From Chromobacteriaceae bacterium (GTDB taxonomy: Bacteria; Pseudomonadota; Gammaproteobacteria; Burkholderiales; Aquaspirillaceae), in contig JASLDQ010000127.1 of NCBI GenBank assembly GCA_030151505.1, positions 1-7,010 on the forward strand: DNA of 7,010 nucleotides. Reading direction: 5' to 3'. The translations under genes were made by a program, and so were the position numbers. The notes below the pieces were generated by a model, which had not been told where the DNA came from, did no database searches, and saw only the letters and a list, made by a program, of their open reading frames with translations. Below are positions 1 through 6,899 of this stretch, piece by piece (the stretch's first letter is position 1; every line of letters starts with the position of its first letter).

Positions 1-1
1 C

Positions 2-1621
2 CATCTGGCGACCCGCCTGCGTCCGGATGGCAGCAGCACGGCCCAGTCCATGCTGGCGCTGTACCGGGCCAACCCGTCGGCATTCATCGCCGGCAATCCC
101 AATGCGCTGATCGCCGGCCGTACGCTGAACGTGCCGTCCGCAGAAACGACCAAATCGGTCTCGCGCGCCGACGCGGCCGAAGCCGTCAAAAAATGGCAGG
201 GCGACTGGCGCCAGCACGCGCTCGACGTCGCCGATGCGGCTAGTCGGACGCCTGAGGCGCCGGCAACGGCGGATGCCGGCAAGGGCAAGATTGCCGCGGC
301 TCCGCCCGCTGCCACGGAGTCGGAGGACACCCTCGTCAAGGATGTGCTCAGGCTTAGCCGGGCGAGCGACAAAACCATTGACGGGAAGGACCGGCTGGCA
401 CAGCTCGAGGAAGAGGCGGTGATGCGCGAGCAGACGCTGAAGAACGCCAATGCCCGCATCGCCGAGCTGGAAAAGCAGATTACCGAGATCAAGCAAAAAG
501 CCCCCGTTGCAGTCCCGGCCGTGAAGCCGCCGGCCACGGTTCCGGACCAGCCGGATCACCAAGACACAGTGCTCTATGGCGCAGGCGGGGCAGCGGCCCT
601 GTTGCTGGCCGGCGGGCTCGGCTGGGCGTGGCGCCGCCGCCGCGCCGCAGTCCAGGGAAGCCCGCTTGATGACGCGGCAACCGGTGCACCGCTCGAGGAG
701 CCGGCCGTCGTCGAAGCGCCGTCGCTTGCCTCGCTCGTGCCGGAGCCCGAGGCCCTGGCGCCGGAGGCGCTGATCGAGGACATCTCCGATCCGATTGCAG
801 AGGCGGACAACCTGGTTGCCTCCGGTCACGAAGTCGAAGCCGAAACGGTACTTCGTACCGCATTGCTGGCCGACCCGGCTCGTCAGGATATCCGTCTGGC
901 CCTGCTGGATTTGCTGGCCAACCGTGCTGACGTGCAGGCTTTCAACGACGAAGCGGCCATCCTGCACGAACAGACCCGTGGCGACGGCGAAAACTGGTCC
1001 CGGGCGGCCAAGCTGGGTTTGAGGCTTGATCCCGCCAATCCGCTGTATCAAGCGGCGTTGCCGGCCGTGGAAGCAGTCGAGCCCAGCGCCGACAGCGCGG
1101 CTGCTCCGGCCGAAGCGGCCACCACCGGCGACGAATTGGACGCAATCGACACGGAACTGCTGGCGGCGGCGGTATCCCGCTCGACTGCAAGCGCTCCTGC
1201 CGTGTCGGTCGAGGACGATTTTCTGGCAATGCTGGGCGAACCCGCCGTGGTGGCGCCGCCGCCCGCGCCGGTCGAGGTGCAGCCGGCCCCGGCCGTTGTC
1301 GCGCCTCCTCCGGAACCGGAACCCGTTGCCGAAGAAGAACCAGACCGCTTGCTGGACTTCGATTTCCACCTCGAGGAAATCGACAGGCCGAAAGAAAAGC
1401 AGCCAGACGCACCGGCGGTATCCGGAGATCTTTCGCTCGATCTGGACTCCGCCATGCTCGACGTCGACAGCAACGATCCGGTCAGCACCAAACTCGATCT
1501 GGCCCAGGTGTATTTCGACATGGGGGACGCCGAGGGAGCGCGCGAGATTCTCGACGAAGTCATGGCCGGCGGCAGCGAGACGCAGCAAGCCAAGGCTCAG
1601 GCATTGCTCGCAAAACTCTGA
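2..1621 (+). CDS. fimV: FimV-like protein, C-terminal part (5' end outside window)
   Basis: The frame is open from the first bases of the window, so the gene starts upstream; 539 residues are visible. FimV proteins are inner-membrane proteins with a periplasmic LysM region that help assemble type IV pilus and polar complexes and act in twitching and cAMP signalling (family knowledge, best studied in Pseudomonas). Seen here in order: the end of the conserved FimV N-terminal region with MLALYRANP and the NPNALIAG motif (about 50-140); a likely coiled coil (about 386-499); one membrane segment followed by an Arg-rich stop (about 569-646), placing the rest in the cytoplasm; an acidic region with TPR-like helices from 788 to about 1050; a Pro/Ala/Glu-rich linker (about 1244-1345); and the conserved FimV C-terminal domain from 1475 to the stop, with KLDLAQVYFDMGD and AREILDEV. 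The gene ends at its own terminator. The identification is firm; the exact role in this organism is inferred. Confidence 0.93.
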   Translation, partial: HLATRLRPDGSSTAQSMLALYRANPSAFIAGNPNALIAGRTLNVPSAETTKSVSRADAAEAVKKWQGDWRQHALDVADAASRTPEAPATADAGKGKIAAAPPAATESEDTLVKDVLRLSRASDKTIDGKDRLAQLEEEAVMREQTLKNANARIAELEKQITEIKQKAPVAVPAVKPPATVPDQPDHQDTVLYGAGGAAALLLAGGLGWAWRRRRAAVQGSPLDDAATGAPLEEPAVVEAPSLASLVPEPEALAPEALIEDISDPIAEADNLVASGHEVEAETVLRTALLADPARQDIRLALLDLLANRADVQAFNDEAAILHEQTRGDGENWSRAAKLGLRLDPANPLYQAALPAVEAVEPSADSAAAPAEAATTGDELDAIDTELLAAAVSRSTASAPAVSVEDDFLAMLGEPAVVAPPPAPVEVQPAPAVVAPPPEPEPVAEEEPDRLLDFDFHLEEIDRPKEKQPDAPAVSGDLSLDLDSAMLDVDSNDPVSTKLDLAQVYFDMGDAEGAREILDEVMAGGSETQQAKAQALLAKL

Positions 1622-1652
1622 CCGCCGACAATCGCTGCCTTTAGCCATTCAT

Positions 1653-1685
1653 GACGCGCCCAGCCCGGGCGCGTCGCTTTTTCTT
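1653..1685 (+). terminator. Rho-independent terminator after fimV
   Basis: A perfect 9-bp GC-rich stem pairs 1653-1661 with 1667-1675 around the loop AGCCC, and is followed two bases later by a T-rich run (1678-1685, TTTTTCTT). It lies 31 bases after the fimV stop codon and should end that transcript. It finishes only eight bases before the proposed start of the next gene, leaving no room for a promoter between them. Confidence 0.88.
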
Positions 1686-1693
1686 GTTTGCCG

Positions 1694-2329
1694 ATGACCA
1701 TCCGCCATACCCGTCTGCATCCCTCGACCCTGCTGCTGCTTTGGCTGGCCGTGGCGCTCATGCTTGCACCGTTGTCCCTGCCGCTGCTCGCCGCAGGCGC
1801 CGCCGCCGCCATGCTGTTGCTGGCCCGGCGGTCAACCGCCTTGCTGGCAGGGGCTTTGAGGCGGGTGCGCTGGCTGCTGCTGGTTCTACTGGCCGCCTTT
1901 GCCTGGAGCGTCCCGGGGGATCCGGTCTGGGCCTCGGTGTACGCGCCCAGCTGGCAGGGCCTTCAGCAGGGCGCGATCCATGCTCTGCGCATCGTCGTTC
2001 TGCTTTGCCTGATCAAATGGCTGCTGGACTTTCTTCCGCGCGAAGGCCAGCTGGCCGGACTGATCACGCTCTTGCTGCCGTTTCGGCGGCTGGGGCTGGA
2101 CGTGAATACGATAGCCGTCCGGTTGTGGCTGGCCTTGCGCGAGGCCGAAGCGTGGCTGGGCCGGCGTGACGCAGGATTGGCGATGCTGTGGCAGGAGCTG
2201 GCGACCGAGCAGGCCGGCGAGGCGGGCAAGGACGAGCGATTGACGCTACAATTGCTGCCATTTCAATGGCTGGACGGGGTGGTGCTGGTGGCAGCGGTCG
2301 TAACGGTAATCGCGGTGTGGCTGGCATGA
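1694..2329 (+). CDS. Small integral membrane protein, ECF/CbiQ-type T-component-like
   Basis: This 211-residue protein is strongly hydrophobic. Likely membrane segments lie at about residues 12-29, 30-45, 59-74, 97-114, perhaps 118-130, and 192-211. The N-terminal HPSTLLLLW, the multi-helix layout and a helical charged stretch at residues 143-186 recall the EcfT/CbiQ family, which couples energising ATPases to substrate-binding membrane subunits in vitamin and metal uptake. No ATPase or substrate-binding subunit gene is visible nearby, so function and substrate are unknown. The ATG at 1694 was chosen as the first ATG in frame, but it has no clear ribosome binding site. A TTG at 1688 or the ATG at 1760 are alternatives; the latter would remove part of the first membrane helix. 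The stop overlaps the truA start in an ATGA, suggesting translational coupling. That it is a real gene is well supported; the family assignment is tentative. Confidence 0.6.
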   Translation: MTIRHTRLHPSTLLLLWLAVALMLAPLSLPLLAAGAAAAMLLLARRSTALLAGALRRVRWLLLVLLAAFAWSVPGDPVWASVYAPSWQGLQQGAIHALRIVVLLCLIKWLLDFLPREGQLAGLITLLLPFRRLGLDVNTIAVRLWLALREAEAWLGRRDAGLAMLWQELATEQAGEAGKDERLTLQLLPFQWLDGVVLVAAVVTVIAVWLA

Positions 2330-3102
2330 GAATCGCGCTCGGGCTCGAATACGACGGACGCGGTGTATCTGGCTGGCAGTCGCAGCCGCATGGCAATACC
2401 GTGCAGGATGCGTTGCAGTCGGCCTTGGCCAGCATCGCCTGTCACCCGGTATCTGTCATCGCCGCAGGCCGCACCGATGCCGGCGTGCACGCCGCGCAGC
2501 AGGTCGTGCATTTTGACTCTGGCGTCTCTCGCCCGATGAATGCCTGGGTGCGCGGGGTCAACCGCTTTCTGCCGTCCGGTATCGCGGTGCTGTGGGCGCA
2601 GGTGGTGGATGGCGAATTCCACGCTCGCTTTTCCGCCTTTTCGCGTTCGTACAGTTATTACCTGCTCAACCATCCGGTGCGACCGGCGCTGGCCGCCGGC
2701 AGGGTAGGGTGGTTCCATTCCCCGCTGGATGTGGCTGCCATGCAGGAAGCCGCCGCGCTGTTGCTGGGCGAACATGACTTTTCCAGTTTCCGCGCCGCCG
2801 AATGCCAGGCCAAGAGCCCGGTCAAGCAGTTGTCCCGCTTCGACATCAGCGAACACAATGGCCTGATCCGTTTCGACTTGCGCGCCAACGCCTTTCTGCA
2901 CCACATGGTGCGCAATCTGGTCGGCGCACTGGTCTATGTCGGCAAGGGCGCGCATCCCCCTGGCTGGATGGCCGAACTGCTGGCCGCGCGCGACCGCACC
3001 AGCGCCCCGCCGACCTTCATGCCGGACGGGCTCTACCTGACCGGTGTGGGCTATCCGGACAGGTTCGGCCTGCCGGCGGCGGAAGTCAGGGTCTGCTTCT
3101 GA
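2326..3102 (+). CDS. truA: tRNA pseudouridine(38-40) synthase TruA
   Basis: TruA converts uridines 38, 39 and 40 in the anticodon arm of many tRNAs to pseudouridine, in the cytoplasm. The 258-residue length is close to the family's usual 250-270. Visible signatures are the opening [17 protein letters not shown]; the catalytic loop [11 protein letters not shown], in which Asp51 is the expected nucleophile; [16 protein letters not shown] (98-113) of the active site; [12 protein letters not shown] (189-200); and the C-terminal [12 protein letters not shown] (227-238). The start at 2326 matches the family N-terminus; a longer in-frame opening upstream only reads through the preceding gene and is not part of the protein. 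ATG and the preceding TGA share bases (2326-2329), and no strong ribosome binding site precedes it, which favours translational coupling to the membrane protein gene. Nothing is missing from the active site. Confidence 0.97.
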   Translation: MRIALGLEYDGRGVSGWQSQPHGNTVQDALQSALASIACHPVSVIAAGRTDAGVHAAQQVVHFDSGVSRPMNAWVRGVNRFLPSGIAVLWAQVVDGEFHARFSAFSRSYSYYLLNHPVRPALAAGRVGWFHSPLDVAAMQEAAALLLGEHDFSSFRAAECQAKSPVKQLSRFDISEHNGLIRFDLRANAFLHHMVRNLVGALVYVGKGAHPPGWMAELLAARDRTSAPPTFMPDGLYLTGVGYPDRFGLPAAEVRVCF

Positions 3103-3129
3103 GTCGCGCGACCTATCCCGAGAAAGAAC

Positions 3130-3753
3130 ATGATCACACGCATCAAAATCTGCGGGATCACCCGTCCCGACGACGCCAGCCTGTGCGCCCGGCTGGGCGC
3201 CGACGCCATCGGGCTGGTGTTCTACCCCCGAAGCCCGCGCAACGTGACGCTGGAACAGGCGCGCGCCGTGGTTGCGGCGCTGCCGCCGTTCGTGAGCGTG
3301 GTTGCCCTGTTTGTCGATCCGACCGCCGAGGAAGTCGACGCCGTGCTGCAAGCGCTGCCGGTCGACGTGCTCCAGTTTCACGGCGATGAGTCCCCCGCCT
3401 TCTGCCGCAGCTTCCGTCGCCCTTATCTGAAGGCGGTACGCGTCCGGCCGGGGCTGGATTTGGTAGAATGCGCCAGACAATTTCACGATGCCCGCGGCCT
3501 TTTATGCGATGCCTTCGTCGCCGGCCAGCCGGGCGGAACCGGTTCCACCTTCGACTGGAAGCTCATCCCGGCCGATCTGCCGTTGCCGCTGATCCTGTCC
3601 GGCGGCTTGGAGCCGGGCAATATTGCCGATGCCGTCCGGACCACCCGCCCGGCGGCCGTCGATGTGTCGAGCGGCGTGGAGGCCGCCAAGGGAATCAAGG
3701 ACGCCGCGAAGATCGCGGCATTCATTTCAGGAGTTCGCGATGCATCCGTATGA
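3130..3753 (+). CDS. trpF: Phosphoribosylanthranilate isomerase TrpF
   Basis: TrpF converts N-(5-phosphoribosyl)anthranilate to the carboxyphenylamino-deoxyribulose phosphate intermediate in tryptophan synthesis. The protein has 207 residues, normal for a monofunctional TrpF; it is not fused to TrpC. Visible motifs are the opening KICGIT with Cys8, the expected general base; [15 protein letters not shown] (23-37); VLQFHGDE (80-87); Asp127, the expected general acid, in the LLCDAFV strand; GGTGSTFDW (135-143); and the phosphate-binding [10 protein letters not shown] (156-165) and VDVSSGVE (177-184), as expected for the (beta/alpha)8 barrel. It starts 27 bases after truA; a weak purine-rich site (GAGAAAG, 3120-3126) precedes the ATG. 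The 3' end overlaps trpB by 14 bases in another frame. No Trp-rich leader peptide or attenuator is seen before it. Confidence 0.97.
   Translation: MITRIKICGITRPDDASLCARLGADAIGLVFYPRSPRNVTLEQARAVVAALPPFVSVVALFVDPTAEEVDAVLQALPVDVLQFHGDESPAFCRSFRRPYLKAVRVRPGLDLVECARQFHDARGLLCDAFVAGQPGGTGSTFDWKLIPADLPLPLILSGGLEPGNIADAVRTTRPAAVDVSSGVEAAKGIKDAAKIAAFISGVRDASV
3461..3469 (+). promoter_or_regulatory. Possible extended -10 element inside trpF
   Basis: TGGTAGAAT fits the extended -10 pattern TGnTAnAAT and sits in an otherwise GC-rich stretch of trpF, about 270 bases before trpB. No convincing -35 hexamer is seen at 16-18 bases spacing. It could give a secondary promoter for trpB-trpA, or be a chance match within codons. 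Confidence 0.22.
3729..3733 (+). promoter_or_regulatory. Ribosome binding site of trpB
   Basis: AGGAG lies six bases before the ATG at 3740, inside the last codons of trpF. It fixes the trpB start and shows that the 14-base overlap with trpF is genuine; the in-frame reading upstream (from about 3623) is an artefact of trpF coding DNA. Confidence 0.9.
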
Positions 3754-4942
3754 CATGCCCGATGCCCGGGGCCATTTCGGCCGGCACGGGGGAGTATTCG
3801 TTGCCGAGACGCTGATGACGGCGCTCGACGAACTGAAACAGGAATATGAAAAGGCCAAGGCCGATCCCGCCTTCATGCAGGAGTTTCATTACGAGCTCAA
3901 GCATTACGTGGGCCGGCCGAGCCCGGTCTACTTCGCCAGCCGCCTGACCGAAGCCGCCGGCGGCGCCAAAATTTTCCTCAAGCGCGAAGACCTCAACCAT
4001 ACCGGCGCGCACAAGGTCAACAACACCATCGGCCAGGCCCTGCTGGCCCGCCGCATGGGCAAGAAGCGCGTCATCGCCGAAACTGGCGCAGGCCAGCACG
4101 GCGTGGCTTCTGCCACCGTGGCCGCGCGTTACGGGATGGAGTGTGTGGTCTACATGGGGTCGGAAGACGTCAAACGTCAGTCGCCCAATGTGTTCCGCAT
4201 GAAATTGCTCGGCGCCACCGTCGTGCCGGTCGAGTCCGGGAGCAAGACGCTCAAGGACGCGATGAACGAGGCCATGCGCGACTGGGTCAGCAATATCGAC
4301 AGTACCTACTACATCATCGGCACCGCCGCCGGCCCGCATCCCTATCCAATGCTGGTGCGCGACTTCCAGACCGTGATCGGCGAAGAGTCCAAGATCCAGA
4401 TGCCGGAAATGATCGGTCGCCAGCCGGACGCCGTCGTTGCCTGCGTTGGCGGCGGCTCCAACGCCATCGGCATGTTCTACCCGTACATCGATGTACCGGG
4501 CGTGCGCATCATCGGCGTCGAAGCCGGCGGCGACGGCATCGACACCGGCCGCCACGCCGCGCCGCTGACCGCCAACGCCAAGGTTGGGGTGCTGCACGGC
4601 AACCGTACCTATTTGATGCAGGACGACAACGGCCAGATTTCCGCCACCCATTCGGTGTCGGCCGGGCTGGACTATCCGGGCGTCGGCCCCGAGCACTCCT
4701 ACCTCAAGGACATCGGCCGCGCCGAATACGTGGCGGTGACCGACGATGAGGCGCTGGAAGCCTTCCATGCCCTGTGCCGGCTCGAAGGCATCATCCCGGC
4801 GCTGGAATCGAGCCACGCCATCGCCCACGCGATGAAACTGGCCCGCACCATGTCGCCCGAGCAGAGCATCCTGGTCTGCCTGTCCGGCCGCGGCGACAAG
4901 GACATCAACACCGTGGCGACCCTCGCCGGCATCGAACTGTGA
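3740..4942 (+). CDS. trpB: Tryptophan synthase beta chain TrpB
   Basis: TrpB uses pyridoxal phosphate to condense indole with L-serine to give tryptophan, working as an alpha2beta2 complex with TrpA in the cytoplasm. The 400-residue protein has normal length for the TrpB1 type. Visible are the N-terminal [31 protein letters not shown], where Lys92 is the expected Schiff-base lysine; AETGAGQHG with Glu114, the expected catalytic acid, at the same 22-residue spacing from the lysine as in Salmonella (87 and 109); the VGGGSNAIG phosphate-binding loop (236-244); and a C-terminal [11 protein letters not shown] that contacts the cofactor. The start at 3740 is set by a good ribosome binding site and by the family N-terminus. 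The overlap with trpF and the eight-base gap to trpA indicate one transcript with coupled translation, in keeping with equal amounts of the two subunits. Confidence 0.98.
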   Translation: MHPYDMPDARGHFGRHGGVFVAETLMTALDELKQEYEKAKADPAFMQEFHYELKHYVGRPSPVYFASRLTEAAGGAKIFLKREDLNHTGAHKVNNTIGQALLARRMGKKRVIAETGAGQHGVASATVAARYGMECVVYMGSEDVKRQSPNVFRMKLLGATVVPVESGSKTLKDAMNEAMRDWVSNIDSTYYIIGTAAGPHPYPMLVRDFQTVIGEESKIQMPEMIGRQPDAVVACVGGGSNAIGMFYPYIDVPGVRIIGVEAGGDGIDTGRHAAPLTANAKVGVLHGNRTYLMQDDNGQISATHSVSAGLDYPGVGPEHSYLKDIGRAEYVAVTDDEALEAFHALCRLEGIIPALESSHAIAHAMKLARTMSPEQSILVCLSGRGDKDINTVATLAGIEL

Positions 4943-4946
4943 AGGA
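4942..4946 (+). promoter_or_regulatory. Ribosome binding site of trpA
   Basis: AAGGA begins at the last base of the trpB stop codon and lies four bases before the trpA ATG at 4951. A ribosome ending on trpB would sit on this site, which fits coupled synthesis of the two subunits. Confidence 0.8.
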
Positions 4947-4950
4947 CACT

Positions 4951-5748
4951 ATGAACCGCATCGACGCGCGGCTGTCCGCGCTCGCCCGAGAGGGCAAGAA
5001 GGCCCTGATCCCCTTCATCACCGCCGGCGATCCGCATCCGTCCCAAACCGTCGAACTGATGCATGCGCTGGTGCGCGGCGGGGCCGACGTGATCGAACTC
5101 GGCATCCCGTTTTCCGATCCGATGGCCGACGGCCCGGTGATTCAGGCCGCCAGTGAACGCGCGCTGGCCCACAACGTCAGCCTCACCGACGTCATCCGTC
5201 TGGTCGGAGATTTCCGTCGTACTGACGCGGAAACTCCGGTGGTGCTGATGGGGTATCTCAACCCGATCGAAGCGATGGGTTACGAAGCCTTTGCCCGGGA
5301 CGCCGCCGCCGCCGGCGTCGATGGCGTGCTGACAGTGGACTGCCCGCCGGAAGAAAGCGCGGACTATGCTGCCGTCCTCAAGGCGGCCGGGCTGGCCACG
5401 ATTTTCCTGATCGCGCCGACGACGCCCGTCAGTCGGATCAAGGCTGCTGCTGCGCTGGCGAGCGGCTATGTCTACTATGTGTCGCTCAAGGGCGTGACCG
5501 GCTCCGGCGCGCTGGATACCGCCGAAGTCGCACGTAAAGTGACCGAGCTGCGTCAGTACCTGAACCTGCCGATCGGCGTGGGATTCGGCATCCGAGACGG
5601 CAAGACCGCCCGCCAGGTCGGCGCGGTGGCCGATGCGGTGGTGATCGGCTCGCGCCTGGTGCAGGAAATCCAGGATGCCGGTCCGGCACAGGCGGCAAGC
5701 CGTCTGAGCGCGTTGCTGGCCGAAATCCGTACGGCGCTGGATGCCTGA
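4951..5748 (+). CDS. trpA: Tryptophan synthase alpha chain TrpA
   Basis: TrpA cleaves indole-3-glycerol phosphate to indole and glyceraldehyde 3-phosphate and passes indole to TrpB through the internal tunnel. The 265-residue protein has the usual length. The catalytic pair Glu49 ([11 protein letters not shown]) and Asp60 (ADGPVIQ) falls at the same residue numbers as in the Salmonella enzyme. Other family marks are FITAGDP (22-28), [10 protein letters not shown], the loop-6 segment SLKGVTGSG, and the phosphate-binding [12 protein letters not shown] near the C-terminus. An in-frame opening further upstream runs inside trpB and has no support; the ATG at 4951 is backed by AAGGA at 4942-4946. 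A hairpin with a T-run follows 20 bases after the stop, which probably marks the main 3' end of the trp transcript. Confidence 0.98.
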   Translation: MNRIDARLSALAREGKKALIPFITAGDPHPSQTVELMHALVRGGADVIELGIPFSDPMADGPVIQAASERALAHNVSLTDVIRLVGDFRRTDAETPVVLMGYLNPIEAMGYEAFARDAAAAGVDGVLTVDCPPEESADYAAVLKAAGLATIFLIAPTTPVSRIKAAAALASGYVYYVSLKGVTGSGALDTAEVARKVTELRQYLNLPIGVGFGIRDGKTARQVGAVADAVVIGSRLVQEIQDAGPAQAASRLSALLAEIRTALDA

Positions 5749-5768
5749 GGATTCATTCCATTCATTTC

Positions 5769-5797
5769 GCCTGTGCCTGCGAGGCACGGGCCTTTTT
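5769..5797 (+). terminator. Terminator-like hairpin between trpA and accD
   Basis: A 10-bp stem pairs 5769-5778 with 5782-5791 (one G-T pair, loop GCG), followed by TTTTT at 5793-5797 and a further TTTT at 5800-5803. By form it is a good rho-independent terminator. It ends 17 bases before the accD start and leaves no space for a promoter in between, so accD must be reached by readthrough or from a promoter further upstream. Confidence 0.85.
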
Positions 5798-5804
5798 CGT
5801 TTTC

Positions 5805-5809
5805 AGGAG
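5805..5809 (+). promoter_or_regulatory. Ribosome binding site of accD
   Basis: AGGAG lies five bases before the ATG at 5815 and selects this start. The earlier ATG at 5810 runs into a stop after two codons, and the alternative in-frame start near 5773 lies inside the hairpin. Confidence 0.88.
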
Positions 5810-5814
5810 ATGCG

Positions 5815-6684
5815 ATGAGCTGGCTCAACAAGCTGCTGCCGCCCAAGATCAATAAAAAAGACAGTGCCTCCAAGGGCTCCAACGTCCCCGAGGGTTTGTG
5901 GAGCAAGTGCGCGGCGTGCGAAGCGGTGCTGTACTACACCGACCTTGAAAGCAATCTGCATGTGTGCCCCAAGTGCGGTCACCACCACCCCTTGTCCGCG
6001 CGCGCGCGGCTGGATTCCATGCTCGATCCCGAAGGCCGTTTCGAAATCGGCGCCGAGATCAAGCCGATCGACATCCTCAAGTTCAAGGACAGCAAGCGCT
6101 ATCCGGAACGTCTGGATGCCGCGCAAGCGCAAACCGGCGAAGACGACGCGATGGTAGTGATGCAGGGCGCGATCCACTCGCTGCCGGTCGTGGTGGCTGC
6201 GTTCGAATTCAAGTTCATCGGCGGGTCGATGGGTTCGGTGGTCGGCGAACGGTTCGTGCGCGGCGTGCGGGCTGCGGTGGAAACGGGCAGCCCCTTCATC
6301 TGCGTGTCGGCCTCGGGCGGTGCCCGGATGCAGGAAGGCCTGAGTTCGCTGATGCAGATGGCCAAGACCAGCGCCGCGCTGCAGCTACTCACCGACAAGA
6401 AGCTGCCGTTTATCTCACTGCTGACCGATCCGACCATGGGCGGCGTGTCGGCGTCGTTCGCCTTCCTTGGCGACGTGGTGGTGGCCGAGCCCGGCGCGCT
6501 GATCGGCTTTGCCGGTCCGCGCGTGATCGAACAGACCGTGCGCGAAACCCTGCCGGAAGGCTTCCAGCGTGCCGAATTCCTGCTGCAGAAGGGGGCAATC
6601 GACATGATCGTTGACCGTCGCGAACTGCGCGAAAAAATCGCCGGGCTGCTGACGTTGCTGACCCGTCAGCCGGCGGTGCACTGA
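5815..6684 (+). CDS. accD: Acetyl-CoA carboxylase carboxyltransferase subunit beta AccD
   Basis: AccD forms the carboxyltransferase with AccA and moves the carboxyl group from biotin on AccB to acetyl-CoA, giving malonyl-CoA for fatty acid synthesis. The 289-residue length fits the shorter AccD proteins. The N-terminal zinc ribbon is intact: Cys32, Cys35, Cys51 and Cys54, with the same spacing as in E. coli. The crotonase-like carboxyltransferase core shows [16 protein letters not shown] (132-147), [12 protein letters not shown] (164-175), [16 protein letters not shown] (206-221) and [14 protein letters not shown] (231-244). The start [12 protein letters not shown] is typical of the family and has a good ribosome binding site. 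The gene follows trpA after a hairpin and is itself followed by two hairpins; folC, its common downstream neighbour, is not seen in the remaining 326 bases. Confidence 0.98.
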   Translation: MSWLNKLLPPKINKKDSASKGSNVPEGLWSKCAACEAVLYYTDLESNLHVCPKCGHHHPLSARARLDSMLDPEGRFEIGAEIKPIDILKFKDSKRYPERLDAAQAQTGEDDAMVVMQGAIHSLPVVVAAFEFKFIGGSMGSVVGERFVRGVRAAVETGSPFICVSASGGARMQEGLSSLMQMAKTSAALQLLTDKKLPFISLLTDPTMGGVSASFAFLGDVVVAEPGALIGFAGPRVIEQTVRETLPEGFQRAEFLLQKGAIDMIVDRRELREKIAGLLTLLTRQPAVH

Positions 6685-6704
6685 TCCGCTTGCCAGAAGA
6701 TTCT

Positions 6705-6739
6705 CGCCGGGAAGATCGCTAACGGTCATCCCGGCGTTT
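6705..6739 (+). terminator. Hairpin downstream of accD, weak terminator candidate
   Basis: An 8-bp perfect stem pairs 6705-6712 (CGCCGGGA) with 6729-6736 (TCCCGGCG). After one A-A mismatch, four more pairs (6714-6717 with 6724-6727) extend it to a six-base loop. Only three T residues follow, so it may instead be a 3' end-protecting hairpin or a poor terminator. It begins 20 bases after the accD stop. Confidence 0.5.
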
Positions 6740-6785
6740 ATCGCCCGCGCCCTGGGCTGACACAATGCCGCTCCGCTAGCCGGAT

Positions 6786-6822
6786 AAAACGGCGCCAGAG
6801 AGTAATCTCTGGCGCCGTTTTT
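6786..6822. terminator. Strong, apparently bidirectional terminator
   Basis: A perfect 12-bp stem pairs 6790-6801 with 6806-6817 around the loop GTAA, a GNRA-type tetraloop on the plus-strand transcript. It is flanked by AAAA (6786-6789) and TTTTT (6818-6822), so the structure works in form on both strands. It stands between accD and the convergent reading frame at the right edge and probably ends transcripts from both sides. Confidence 0.87.
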
Positions 6823-6899
6823 GCGCGTGTGTCCCGAGGCCGGCCTATCTGCTCGTTGTCTGCCGCTTCGCCTAGCTAACGTCGCTCCGACCACGCCGG

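Noticed and set aside
846..860. Small hairpin CGGTAC-TTC-GTACCG inside fimV
   Set aside because: It is inside codons of a conserved TPR-like segment, has no T-run and is short enough to be chance.
2247..2252. TACAAT as a -10 box for truA
   Set aside because: The only nearby TTGACG lies one base upstream of the hexamer, far too close for a -35, and no other -35 is seen; translational coupling explains truA without it.
3103..3112. Ten-base palindrome GTCGCGCGAC after the truA stop
   Set aside because: It has no loop or T-run and is expected by chance at this length and G+C content; no known operator is matched.
2263..3486. Long minus-strand open frame opposite truA and trpF
   Set aside because: It lies wholly antisense to well-supported genes, shows no recognisable motifs, and is the expected by-product of high G+C third positions.
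3722..4828. Long minus-strand open frame opposite trpB
   Set aside because: Its His/Gly/Ala/Asp-rich composition mirrors trpB codons; trpB is unmistakable in this interval.
4699..5787. Long minus-strand open frame opposite trpA
   Set aside because: It runs across the trpB-trpA junction and the terminator hairpin, with no domain signs; a shadow of trpA coding.
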